Origin: JACCTU01 sp963788055
GTDB taxonomy: Bacteria > Actinomycetota > Thermoleophilia > Gaiellales > Gaiellaceae
Assembly (NCBI GenBank): GCA_963788055.1
Contig: CAWBFA010000005.1
Span: 558,001 to 622,000 of the forward strand
Length of the DNA: 64,000 nucleotides
Direction of reading: 5' to 3'
Each line of letters begins with the position of its first letter. Within the stretch, counting starts at the first letter, position 1. Under the pieces are notes generated by a model that worked only from the letters and a program-made list of their open reading frames with translations, made no database searches and was not told where the DNA came from. Shown here piece after piece: positions 55,736 to 64,000 of this stretch. The translations under genes were made by a program, and so were the position numbers.

Positions 55736-58700
55736 CTGGTCGACCCGACCCACCGAACCGAGCTCGACTCCTGCGGCATCGGCTTCGTCGCGGACCTGCA
55801 CGCGCGGCCGTCGCGTGGAATCCTCGACGCAGCGCTCGAGGGGCTGCGGCGGATGCGTCACCGCGGCGCGGTTGCCGCCGACCGGAAGACCGGGGACGGC
55901 GCGGGCGTGCTGCTGCCGATCGCCCCGGCGCTCGTACCCGGACCGTGGTGCGGGCTCGCGATGGTCTTCCTGCGGGACGACGCTGCGCGCGCCGGCATCG
56001 AAGCGGCGTGTGAGGCCGAGGGGATCGGGCTCGCGGGCTGGCGGAAGGTTCCGGTCGACGCTGACGCGCTCGGCGAGGCCGCGCTCGCCACGAAGCCGCG
56101 GATCGAGCAGCTCGTCCTGATTCGCCCCCTCGGCCTCGGCCCGGACGAAGCCGAGACGCGCGCGTATCGCGCCCGTCGTCGGGCAGAGCGAGTCCGTGGC
56201 GCGTACGTCGCGTCGCTCTCGTTTCGCACCGTCACCTACAAGGCGCTGTGCGCGGCGGACCAGCTCGACGCGTTCTACGCCGACCTGCGCGACCCGTCGC
56301 TGGAGGTCCCCTTCGCGATCTTCCACCAACGCTTCTCGACGAACACGTCGCCCTCGTGGGAGCGCGCGCAGCCGTTCCGCCTCCTTTGCCACAACGGCGA
56401 GATCAACACGCTGCGCGGCAACGTCGCGTGGATGCACGCGCGCGAGGCGCAGCTCGGCGACGAGCTGCTCGCGCCCGTGCTCGACGAGTCCGGCTCCGAC
56501 TCCGCGATGCTCGACAACGCGGTCGAGCTCCTCACGCGAAGTGGCCGCGACATCCGTCATGCGATGGCGATGCTCCTGCCGCCGGCGTGGCAGCGCGATC
56601 CCGAGCTCGAGCCGGAAGTGCGCGCGTTCCACCGCTACCACGCCGGGCTGATCGAGCCCTGGGACGGACCGGCAGGCGTTGTGTTCACCGATGGGCGCGT
56701 GGTCGGCGCCGCGCTCGACCGCAACGGGCTGCGGCCGCTTCGCTATGCGATCACCGAGGACGGCCTCGTGGCGTGCGCGTCGGAGGCCGGCGCGATCCCA
56801 CTGCCCCACGGTGCGCACGTGCGCCGCGGGAAGCTCGGTCCGGGCGAGATGCTCGCCGTCGACGCGGCCGGGACCGGGGTCGAGTTCGATGCGGACGTCA
56901 AGCGCAGGCTGGCTGCTCGCCGCCCGTACCTGCGCTGGCTCGCGGTCGGGCGGCGCGCGCTCGACGCGGGCGAGCCCGTGCTCCCGCAGGCGGGCGACCT
57001 TAGACCGCGTCAGGTGCTGGCGGGCTACACGCGCGAGGACCTCTCGTTGGTGCTGCGACCCGCCGCAGCGAACGGCCACGAGCCGATCTCGTCGATGGGA
57101 GACGACACTGCGCTGCCGCCGCTCGCTGGGCGCGCGAGGCCGCTCTACTCGTTCTTCCGCCAGCGCTTTGCGCAGGTGACGAACCCGGCGATCGACCCGC
57201 TGCGGGAGCGCAGCGTGATGTCGCTCGAGACGCTCGTCGGCGCGCGCTCTCCGCTGCTCGAGGAGCGTCCCGAAGGCGCGAAGCTCGTCGAGCTCGAGAG
57301 CTTCTTCCTCTACCCGTCCGCACTCCCTTGCTGCGCGCGAAGGTCCTCGACGCCACGTTCGGCGACGAGTGCCTCGCCTCCGCCTGCGGCAGGCTCGCCT
57401 CCGACGCCGTCGCCGCGGCGCGCGGCGGCGCGGAAGTCCTGCTGCTCGACGACGCGGCGACCGCTGAGGGGCGCTTCCCTCTCCCTGCGCTCCTTGCGGT
57501 CGCCGCCGTCCACCGCGCGCTTGTCGAGGCCGGTCTTCGCACCTCGACATCGCTCGTCGTGGCGAGCGATGAGCCGCGAGAGGTGCACCACTTCGCCTGC
57601 CTCCTCGGTTACGGCGCCGACGCGATCTGCCCGCGCCTCGCGCTCGACACCGTGGCCGACCTCGGTGCAGCGGACAAGCTCGGCGGCGCCACGCCGGAGG
57701 ATGCGCAGCGAAGCTTCCGCCGCGCCGTCGAGGCCGGGGTCCTCAAGGTGATGGCGAAGATGGGCATCTCGGACGTCGACTCCTATCGTGGCGCCGAGGT
57801 GTTCGAGGCGATCGGGCTGGCGGACGACGTGCTCCGCGCGTGCTTCCCGCATACCCCTGCGACGATCGGCCCCGTCGGGTTCGCAGAGCTCGAGCGCGAG
57901 GCGCGCGCGCGGCACGAGGCGGCCCGCTCGGAGAAGCCGGAGCTCGAGAGCCCTGGGTACGTCAAGTTTCGTAAGGGAGGCGAGCGGCACGCCTCGAACC
58001 CCGACGTCGTCGCCGCGCTGCAGCGGGCCGCGGCCCACAAGCTCCGCGCGGCGGTCAACGGCACCGGCTGGGACGACTACGAGCGGTTCGCGCAGCTCGT
58101 GAACGAGCGCGAGCCGCTCGAGCTCCGCGACCTGCTCGAGCTCGTTCCCGCCGCCGAGCCGATTCCACTCGAGCAGGTCGAGCCGGCAGAGTCGATCCTG
58201 CGGAGGTTCTCGAGCGGCGGCATGTCGCACGGCTCGCTCTCCGCCGAGGCCCACGAGACCGTGGCGATCGCGTTCAACCGGCTCGGCGCCCGCTCGAACT
58301 CGGGTGAAGGCGGCGAGGACCCCGACCGCTTCGGCGACGAGCGAAACTCCCGCATCAAGCAGGTCGCCTCGGCGCGCTTCGGCGTGACCGCGCGCTACGC
58401 CGTCTCCGCCGAGGAGCTCCAGATCAAGATCGCGCAGGGGTCGAAGCCGGGCGAGGGCGGTCAGCTCCCGGCGCACAAGGTCAGCGACGAAATCGCACGG
58501 CTGCGGCATACGCGCCCAGGGATCGAGCTGATCTCGCCGCCGCCGCACCACGACATCTACTCGATCGAGGACCTCGCGCAGCTCGTCTTCGACCTGAAGC
58601 AGGTGAACCCGCGAGCGGACGTCTCGGTCAAGCTCGTCTCCGAGGCCGGCGTGGGGTTGGTCGCGGCCGGCGTGGTGAAGACGCTCGCCGACGTCGTGCA

Positions 58701-60000
58701 CGTCGCGGGGGCCGACGGTGGGACGGGCGCCAGCCCGCTCTCGTCGATCAAGAACGCCGGCGCGCCGTGGGAGCTCGGGCTCGCCGAGACGCAGCGGACG
58801 CTCGTCGTCGAGGGCCTGCGAGGACGCGTTCGCGTTCGCGTCGACGGCGGGCTGAAGACCGGCCGGGACGTGATCGTCGCGCTGCTGCTCGGGGCGGACG
58901 AGGTCTCGTTCGGGACGGCGGTGCTGCTCGCTCAGGGCTGTCTAATGGTGCGCTCGTGCCACCTCGACACCTGCCCTGTCGGGATCGCGACGCAGCGTCC
59001 CGAGTTGCGCGCGAAGTTCGCGGCGACGCCGGAGCAGGTCATGGCCTATCTCCGCTTCGTCGCCGAAGAGGTGCGGCGCTACCTCTCGATCCTCGGTCTC
59101 GAACGGCTCGAAGACGCGGTCGGCCGCGCCGACCTGCTGCGTCCGACGATGGATGCGCCGCTGGCGGTCGAAGAGCTCCTCGGCAACGGGGGCGGGTACG
59201 CAGGCGAGCCGCAGCTCCACGCCCCCGGTGGTGAGCTCGGCGAGCTCATGGTCGACGACGCGAAGCCAGCGCTCGAAGAGGCGCGCCTCCTCGACCTGCG
59301 CTACCCGATCTGCAACTCCGACCGCGCCGTCGGAGCACGTCTCGCGGGCGAGATCGCGTCGCGGTTCGGAAGCGGGGCTCCGCCCGGCCGCATCCGCGTC
59401 GGCTTCTCCGGCAGCGCGGGGCAGAGCTTCGGTGCGTTCCTGACCGACGGCATCCGGCTCGCGCTCGACGGCGAAGCGAACGACTACGTCGGCAAGAGCA
59501 TGGCGGGCGGGAGGATCGTCGTGCGGCCGCCCGCCGGCGACGCAGGAGATCCCGTGCTCGTCGGCAACACCGTCCTCTACGGCGCGACGGGAGGCGAGCT
59601 GTACGTCGCCGGTCGCGCCGGCGAGCGCTTCGCCGTGCGGAACTCGGGCGCGAGCGCGGTCGTCGAAGGCGTCGGCGACCACGCGTGCGAGTACATGACG
59701 GGCGGCACGGTCGTCGTGCTCGGCGAGGTCGGCCGGAACGCCGGCGCGGGCATGAGCGGCGGCGAGCTGTACGTCTTCGACTCCGAACGCCTCGCGCGGC
59801 GGGCCAACGAGGACGTCGTCCTTCGGGCCGCGACCCCCGGCGAGCTGCTCGGCGTCCGCGAGCTGGTCGAGCGACACGAACGCTCGACTCGCTCCGTGCG
59901 GGCGGCCGACGTGCTCGCGCGGTGGGACGAGCTGGCGGCGCGCTTCGTGCGCCTGGCTCCGCGCAGCGCCCAGGCCGAGACAGCGCAGAGCACCGGCTAG
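55736..60000 (+). CDS. gltB: Glutamate synthase large subunit (one frameshift; start unclear)
   Basis: About 1420 residues. The N-terminal glutaminase has the family Cys in ELDSCGIGFVADLHARPS, FSTNTSPSWERAQPFRLLCHN and GEINTLRGNVAWM. A base lost near 57328 links to the central domain, then the FMN/Fe-S synthase domain with SFRRAVEAGVLKVMAKMGIS, GEGGQLPAHKV, ADGGTGASPLSSI and cysteines in SCHLDTCPVGIATQ, and a C-terminal GXGXG domain. No ATG/GTG precedes the Cys: CTG 55736 is a guess. No gltD is adjacent. Confidence 0.95.
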
Positions 60001-60029
60001 CGGGAGGCGGGGTCGAGCCCCGCCTCCCG
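60001..60029. terminator. Bidirectional terminator between gltB and amt
   Basis: CGGGAGGCGGGG and CCCCGCCTCCCG form a perfect 12-bp stem with a 5-nt loop directly after the gltB TAG. The amt stop lies 11 bp beyond on the other strand, so the hairpin serves both convergent units. Confidence 0.8.
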
Positions 60030-60039
60030 CCGCCTTCGA

Positions 60040-61452
60040 TCAGGACCCTTCGAGCGCCGGCTCGGCATGCGGGTGCGCGTGCGCCGGTGCGCTGCGCGCG
60101 TGCGCGAGCCCGAGGTGGCCGTGGCTCTCGGTGCCGTAGCCGCCGGGAACCGGGATGTAGAACTCGGGATAGCCCCACATGCCGTGCTCCGAGACGTCGA
60201 GCCCGGCGGTCTCGACCTCGGGCTCCACGCGGATCCCGAACAGCTTCTTCATCGTCCAGAGCGAGCCGAACGAGGCGCTGAACGTGAAGATCCCGACCGC
60301 GAGCAGGCCGAGTGCCTGCACGCCGAGCTGGTGGAAGCTGCCCGTGTACCAGAGCCCTCCGGTGCCGGTCGCCAGGTTGTCGGCGAGCGCCGGCACCGCG
60401 AAGATCCCCGTCGCGAGGGTGCCCCAGACGCCTGCCAGCCCGTGCACCGAGACGGCGCCGATCGGGTCGTCGACGCGGAGCCGCTCGACCCCGAGCACGC
60501 CGAGGACCGCGATCGAGCCCGCGACGGCGCCGATCACGATCGCCGCCCACGGCGCGACGAAGCCCGAGGCGGCGGTGATCGCGACGAGCGCGGCGATCAC
60601 GCCGTTCAGCATCATCGAGAGGTCGGGTTTCTTGATCACGATCCACGAGACCGCCACCGCGCCGAGCGCGCCGGCGGCGGCCGCGACGTTGGTCGTCAGC
60701 GCGACGTACGCGAAGTAGCCGAGCTTCTCGCCGGTGACGACCCCGAGCGTCGAGCCCGGGTTGAAGCCGAACCACCCGAACCACAGGATGATCACCCCGA
60801 GCGTGACGAACGCCATGTTGTGGCCGGGGATCGCGTTCGGCTTGCCGTCTGCGCCGAACTTCCCGATGCGCGGCCCGAGCAGCAGCGCACCGGCGAGCGC
60901 GGCGAGCGCGCCCTGGTAATGCACGACCGTCGATCCGGCGAAGTCCTGCATGCCCCGAGCGAAGAGCCAGCCGTCCGGGTGCCAGATCCAGTGCGAGACG
61001 ACGGAGTAGATGAGCGTGAAGACCACGCCGAAGGCGAAGTACACCCAGAGCTTGGTGCGCTCCGCCATCGCTCCCCAGACGATCGCCAATGCGACCGCGG
61101 CGAAAACGACCTGGAAGAGGTAGCCCGCGCCGGCCGGGATCGTGGTGAACCAACTGAACGGCGATGCGCCGATCGCGAGCAACTCGTCGACGGAAGGGAC
61201 GAACCCGGACCCCCCGACGATCGCGTTGCCCCCGTCGCCGAACGCGATCCCGTAGCCGACGAGGTAGTAGACGATCGAGGCGATCCCGAGCACGAGCACG
61301 TTCTTGGCCGCCACGTGCCCGACGTTCTTCATTCGCGTCAGCCCGGCCTCGAGGAACGCGAAGCCGGCCTGCATGAACATCACGAGGATCGCCGCGACGA
61401 CGACCCAGATCGTGCTCGCGGCGATCACGAGCTCCTTGTTGGTCAGGGTCAT
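60040..61452 (-). CDS. amt: Ammonium transporter with His-rich C-terminus
   Basis: A 470-residue Amt/Rh channel of about 11 helices: MFMQAGFAFLEAGLTRMKNV, AGSTVVHYQGALAALAGAL, the twin-His site in GHNMAFVTLGVIILWFGWFG, and HGLAGVWGTLATGIFA. The C-terminal tail is rich in His (GHLGLAHARSAPAHAHPHAE), which is not usual for AmtB. ATG 61450-61452 overlaps the PII stop (ATGA), the classic glnK-amt pair, though the order here is PII first. Confidence 0.95.
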   Translation of the reverse strand: MTLTNKELVIAASTIWVVVAAILVMFMQAGFAFLEAGLTRMKNVGHVAAKNVLVLGIASIVYYLVGYGIAFGDGGNAIVGGSGFVPSVDELLAIGASPFSWFTTIPAGAGYLFQVVFAAVALAIVWGAMAERTKLWVYFAFGVVFTLIYSVVSHWIWHPDGWLFARGMQDFAGSTVVHYQGALAALAGALLLGPRIGKFGADGKPNAIPGHNMAFVTLGVIILWFGWFGFNPGSTLGVVTGEKLGYFAYVALTTNVAAAAGALGAVAVSWIVIKKPDLSMMLNGVIAALVAITAASGFVAPWAAIVIGAVAGSIAVLGVLGVERLRVDDPIGAVSVHGLAGVWGTLATGIFAVPALADNLATGTGGLWYTGSFHQLGVQALGLLAVGIFTFSASFGSLWTMKKLFGIRVEPEVETAGLDVSEHGMWGYPEFYIPVPGGYGTESHGHLGLAHARSAPAHAHPHAEPALEGS

Positions 61453-61799
61453 GCGACCTCTACCTCCTCGAGGCTGCTGCCGGTTCGGTTGTGTGTGACG
61501 TTGGCCACGGGGGTCGTCCACACCAGCCCGTCGCCCGACTCGTTGCCGCTTCGAGCCGCATCGGCGGCGGCGGCCACGACGGCCTGCGCGATCTCGTCCG
61601 GCACGACGAACGTGAGCAGCGCCTTCGGGAGGAAGCGCGACTCGAACACGCGGCCGCGGTACTCGTGTGTGATGCCCCGCTCGCGCCCGTGCCCGATCGC
61701 CTCGACGACGGTGACGCCCACGTGACCCGTCTCCTCCTCGACCGCGTCGATCACCGTTTCGACGCGCTCGCGGATGACCACTGCTTCGACCTTGACCAT
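61449..61799 (-). CDS. glnK: PII-family nitrogen regulator (GlnK/GlnB-like), atypical T-loop
   Basis: A 116-residue PII protein: VKVEAVVIRERVETVIDAVE, VGVTVVEAIGHGRERG, THEYRGRVFESRFLPKALLT and a C-terminal segment. Typical PII T-loops carry Tyr51 in RGAEY; here the place reads RGRVF, so the usual uridylylated or adenylylated tyrosine appears absent. It is expected to gate the Amt channel in response to 2-oxoglutarate and ATP. ATG 61797-61799 overlaps the upstream stop; its own stop overlaps amt. Confidence 0.88.
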   Translation of the reverse strand: MVKVEAVVIRERVETVIDAVEEETGHVGVTVVEAIGHGRERGITHEYRGRVFESRFLPKALLTFVVPDEIAQAVVAAAADAARSGNESGDGLVWTTPVANVTHNRTGSSLEEVEVA

Positions 61800-62309
61800 C
61801 AGGCGATCCCCTCCTTGCTTCGTCGTTCCAGGAAGACGACGTCGCGCCAGGCGCCGTCGAGTTGACCGATCCGTTCGCGGACGCCGACGACTCGGAAGCC
61901 GCAGGACAGGTGGAGCCGGAGGCTGGCGAGGTTCTCGGGGAAGACGCCCGTCTGGATCGTCCAGATTCCGGCGGCCTCGGCCTGCCGCACGAGCTCGCTC
62001 GAGGAGCGCTCGGCCGACGCCCTGCGACTGCGCGCCACGCGCGACGTAGACGGAGTTCTCGGCGACCCCTCGGTAGACACAACGGCCCGAGACCGGCGTG
62101 AGCGCCGCCCAGCCGACGACCTCGTCGTCGCGGCGCGCGACGAGCCGGGGGTCGGCGAGGTGCGCGGCGTCCCACTCGTCCCACGCTGGGAGGTCGGTCT
62201 CGAACGTCGCGTTGCGCGACTCGATCCCCTCGGCGTAGATCGCGCTCACCGCCGGCCAGTCACCGGCGGTGAGCGCGTCCACGCGGACTTCGACGACCGT
62301 TCGGATCAC
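61799..62309 (-). CDS. Phosphinothricin/methionine-sulfoximine-type N-acetyltransferase (one frameshift)
   Basis: A GNAT protein of about 170 residues: VRVDALTAGDWPAVSAIYAE, RNATFETDLPAWDEWDAAHL, GRCVYRGVAENSVYVARGAQ with a GVGRALLE acetyl-CoA loop, then after an indel near 62030 IWTIQTGVFPENLASLRLHL and CGFRVVGVRERIGQLDGAWR. This is the Pat/Bar/MddA pattern. It is wedged between glnA and the PII gene with 4-nt overlaps both sides (GTGA, ATGA), so it is made together with glutamine synthetase. Confidence 0.88.
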
Positions 62310-63745
62310 GCGTCGAAGTAGAGGGAGAACTCGGCCGGGTGCGGGCGCAGGCGCACCGGGTCGACCTCGTTCTCGCGCTTGTAGTCGATCCACGTGCGGA
62401 TCAGCCCCTCGCTGAACACGCCGCCCGCCGTCAGAAACTCGTGGTCGCGCTCGAGCGCGTCGAGCGCCTCCGCGAGCGACCCGGGCACCTGCGCGACACC
62501 GCGGTCCTCTTCGAAGAGATCCCAGTCGGCTGGCTCACCGGCGTCGAGGCCCTTCGCGATCCCGTCGAGGCCGGCCATCAGCATCGCCGAGAACGCGAGG
62601 TACGGGTTCGCCGCGGCGTCCGGGCAGCGGAACTCGATCCGCTTCGCCTTCGGCGAGTCGGAGTACATCGGGATCCGGATGCACGCGGAGCGGTTGCGCT
62701 GCGAGTAGACGAGGTTGACCGGAGCCTCGTAGCCGGGCACGAGCCTGCGGTATGAGTTCGTCGTCGGCGCGCAGAACGCGAGCAGCGCAGGCGCGTGTGC
62801 CAACAGCCCGCCGATGTACGCGCGTGCGAGCTGCGAGAGCCCCGCGTAGCCGGACTTGTCGGCCATCAGCGGCGTCCCCTCCTTCCAGAGGGACTGGTGC
62901 GTGTGCATGCCCGAGCCGTTGTCGCCGAAGATCGGTTTCGGCATGAACGTCACCGTCTTGCCCGCGGCCCGTGCGACGTTCTTGACGACGTACTTGTAGG
63001 TCATGACCTGGTCGGCCATGCGGACGAGCGGCCCGTACTTCAGGTCGATCTCGCACTGGCCGGCCGACGCGACCTCGTGGTGGTGGAACTCGCACTCGAT
63101 CCCGAGCTGCTCGAGGGTGAGCACCATGCGCGTCCGCAGGTCGTGCAGCGTGTCGTGCGGCGCGGGCGGGAAGTAGCCTTCCTTCTCGCGGATCGTGTTG
63201 CCGAGCCCAGGCTTGCCGGAGTTCCAGTAGCCCTCGGCCGAGTCGACCGAGTAGTGCGACGCGTTCGGCCCGAGCTCGTAGGAGACCTCGTCGAAGACGA
63301 AGAACTCGCACTCCGGCCCGATGTACGCGGTGTCCGCGATCCCGGTCGAGCGCAGGTACTCCTCGGCGCGCTTCGCGACGATGCGCGGGTCCCGGTCGTA
63401 GGCCTCGCCCGTCAACGGGTCGCGGATCTCGCAGACGAGCGAGAGCGTCGACGCCTCGGTGAACGGATCGAGGATCGCGCTCGTGGGGTCGGGCACCAGC
63501 AGCATGTCCGACTCGCTGATCCCCTGCCAGCCGCGAATCGAGGAGCCGTCGAAGCCGAGGCCCTCGTCGAAGGCGGACTCGTCGAACGACGTGATCGGCA
63601 GCGTCATGTGCTGCCAGCGGCCGAACAGGTCGCAGAACTTCAGGTCGACCATCTGGGCGAGCGTCTCGGTCGCCCACTCCAGCGCCTCGCGCGCGTCCGG
63701 CTGCGTGCCGTTCGCGAGATAGCGCTTCGTCTCGATCTCCGCCAT
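62306..63745 (-). CDS. glnA: Glutamine synthetase type I, Phe at the adenylylation position
   Basis: A 479-residue GSI: FDGSSIRGWQGISESDMLLV, GPECEFFVFDEVSYELG, EFHHHEVASAGQCEIDLKYG, KPIFGDNGSGMHTHQSLW, NSYRRLVPGYEAPVNLVYSQ and RIEFRCPDAAANPYLAFSAM. In regulated beta-type enzymes an NLY motif carries the adenylylated Tyr; here the aligned place reads DLF (ADWDLFEEDRGVAQVPGSL). ATG 63743-63745 follows GGGAGG. It makes glutamine from glutamate and ammonia and heads the operon with PAT, PII and amt. Confidence 0.97.
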   Translation of the reverse strand: MAEIETKRYLANGTQPDAREALEWATETLAQMVDLKFCDLFGRWQHMTLPITSFDESAFDEGLGFDGSSIRGWQGISESDMLLVPDPTSAILDPFTEASTLSLVCEIRDPLTGEAYDRDPRIVAKRAEEYLRSTGIADTAYIGPECEFFVFDEVSYELGPNASHYSVDSAEGYWNSGKPGLGNTIREKEGYFPPAPHDTLHDLRTRMVLTLEQLGIECEFHHHEVASAGQCEIDLKYGPLVRMADQVMTYKYVVKNVARAAGKTVTFMPKPIFGDNGSGMHTHQSLWKEGTPLMADKSGYAGLSQLARAYIGGLLAHAPALLAFCAPTTNSYRRLVPGYEAPVNLVYSQRNRSACIRIPMYSDSPKAKRIEFRCPDAAANPYLAFSAMLMAGLDGIAKGLDAGEPADWDLFEEDRGVAQVPGSLAEALDALERDHEFLTAGGVFSEGLIRTWIDYKRENEVDPVRLRPHPAEFSLYFDA

Positions 63746-63773
63746 TGCCGTCCCTCCCATGTGTCGGACCACG

Positions 63774-63822
63774 AAAAAAGGCCCCAGGACGTGATGTCCT
63801 GAGGCCCCATTGCCTCGGCCGA
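63774..63822 (-). promoter_or_regulatory. glnA leader attenuator (terminator with antiterminator)
   Basis: On the minus strand GGCCTCAGGAC and GTCCTGGGGCC (63806-63796 and 63790-63780) form an 11-bp stem with loop ATCAC, followed directly by six T (63779-63774): an intrinsic terminator 29 bp before the glnA ATG. Just upstream CCGAGGC can pair with GCCTCAGG, which would use up the 5' arm of the terminator. Confidence 0.75.
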
Positions 63823-63850
63823 CGCCTTCGGCGGCGGCGACCTGGGCGGC

Positions 63851-63878
63851 ACACTAGCGAAGCGGGCGGACGTGTCAA
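63851..63878 (-). promoter_or_regulatory. Sigma-70-type promoter for glnA
   Basis: On the minus strand TTGACA (63878-63873) is followed after 16 bp by TAGTGT (63856-63851). The -35 is a perfect consensus and the -10 a weaker one. Transcription would start about 63844, giving a leader of some 95 nt that contains the attenuator. Confidence 0.6.
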
Positions 63879-63887
63879 GATCGACCT

Positions 63888-64000
63888 GTGTCGAACATCT
63901 GGTCGGACGAGTGGGAGTCCCTCGGCGAGAGCGAGTGGGAGGCGGGCACGAAGTCGACGCGGCTGCCTCGCGGTGACGTGCTCGGCGCGACCGTCTACGA
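63888..64000 (+). CDS. Cupin-like protein, N-terminal part (runs off window)
   Basis: A GTG at 63888 opens a frame with SNIWSDEWESLGESEWEAGT and RLPRGDVLGATVY, continuing past the right edge. The end resembles the first cupin strand seen at the left edge of the window (LGMSVYDLPPG). Too little is present for a firm assignment. It is divergent from glnA, whose promoter lies just upstream. Confidence 0.5.
   Translation, partial: MSNIWSDEWESLGESEWEAGTKSTRLPRGDVLGATVY

Noticed and set aside
60067..61725. A 552-residue plus-strand frame
   Set aside because: It is antisense to amt and the PII gene and shows no domain.
63640..63852. A leader peptide overlapping the glnA start
   Set aside because: The 70-codon frame has no good ribosome site and no run of a regulatory amino acid; the leader is better explained by its RNA hairpins.

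Overview
The window is a high-GC, gene-dense bacterial chromosome segment. Its content points to Actinobacteria: a FhaA-FhaB-PstP-RodA-PbpA-PknB kinase and cell-wall cluster, a SufS-SufU pair, an EttA ABC-F factor, DUF4446 and AMIN-like lipoproteins, and frequent GTG and TTG starts. A deep-branching lineage such as Thermoleophilia is my inference; no rRNA is present to settle it. I saw no tRNA, rRNA, CRISPR array, integrase or transposase. At least a dozen conserved genes carry single-base frameshifts, and 2955-3236 is poly-C/A junk inside a transporter gene, so the assembly looks draft or metagenomic.

1-12 kb: accessory enzymes with little operon structure. They include a cupin, a YCII protein, proline iminopeptidase, a drug exporter with a MarR-like tail, a P-loop kinase, a HerA-type ATPase, a GFA protein, a dehydrogenase, a DHFR-like reductase, an AAC(2')-like acetyltransferase, a serine hydrolase, a cyclic-nucleotide-binding protein and a GST. 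12-14.6 kb: an MshEN-domain protein and an AMIN-like lipoprotein; a 357-bp copy of the lipoprotein 5' end interrupts an alpha/beta-hydrolase gene. 14.9-22.8 kb: ettA, small conserved genes, queF, the sufS-sufU-Rieske operon and an O-methyltransferase. 22.85-23.06 kb: a candidate stand-alone structured RNA. 23-27 kb: a minus-strand operon of dcd, an NDUFA9-like gene, an MMPL transporter and a small membrane protein; dcd carries two identical 81-bp repeats at its 3' end.

27-32.8 kb: a DUF4015 protein, gabT, a sensor Ser/Thr kinase and a truncated adenylate-cyclase/AAA relic. 32.8-42.3 kb: the cell-wall and signalling operon (fhaA, fhaB, pstP, rodA, pbpA, pknB, ddl), mostly linked by 4-nt stop/start overlaps, plus a polytopic kinase. 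42.3-47.1 kb: DUF4446, DUF218, HNH, DUF2199 and C39-like genes. 47.1-54.1 kb: argCJBD-argR-argGH behind a candidate ArgR operator; argF is missing, and a hairpin repeat also found between fhaA and fhaB lies between argD and argR.

54-64 kb: a sulfurtransferase, a SIMPL protein, then nitrogen assimilation: gltB on the plus strand and glnA, a Pat-like acetyltransferase, a PII gene and amt on the minus strand. glnA has a TTGACA promoter and a leader with alternative antiterminator and terminator hairpins. GlnA and PII both appear to lack the tyrosine normally modified in their families, so control of nitrogen assimilation here may rest on RNA and allostery more than on covalent modification.
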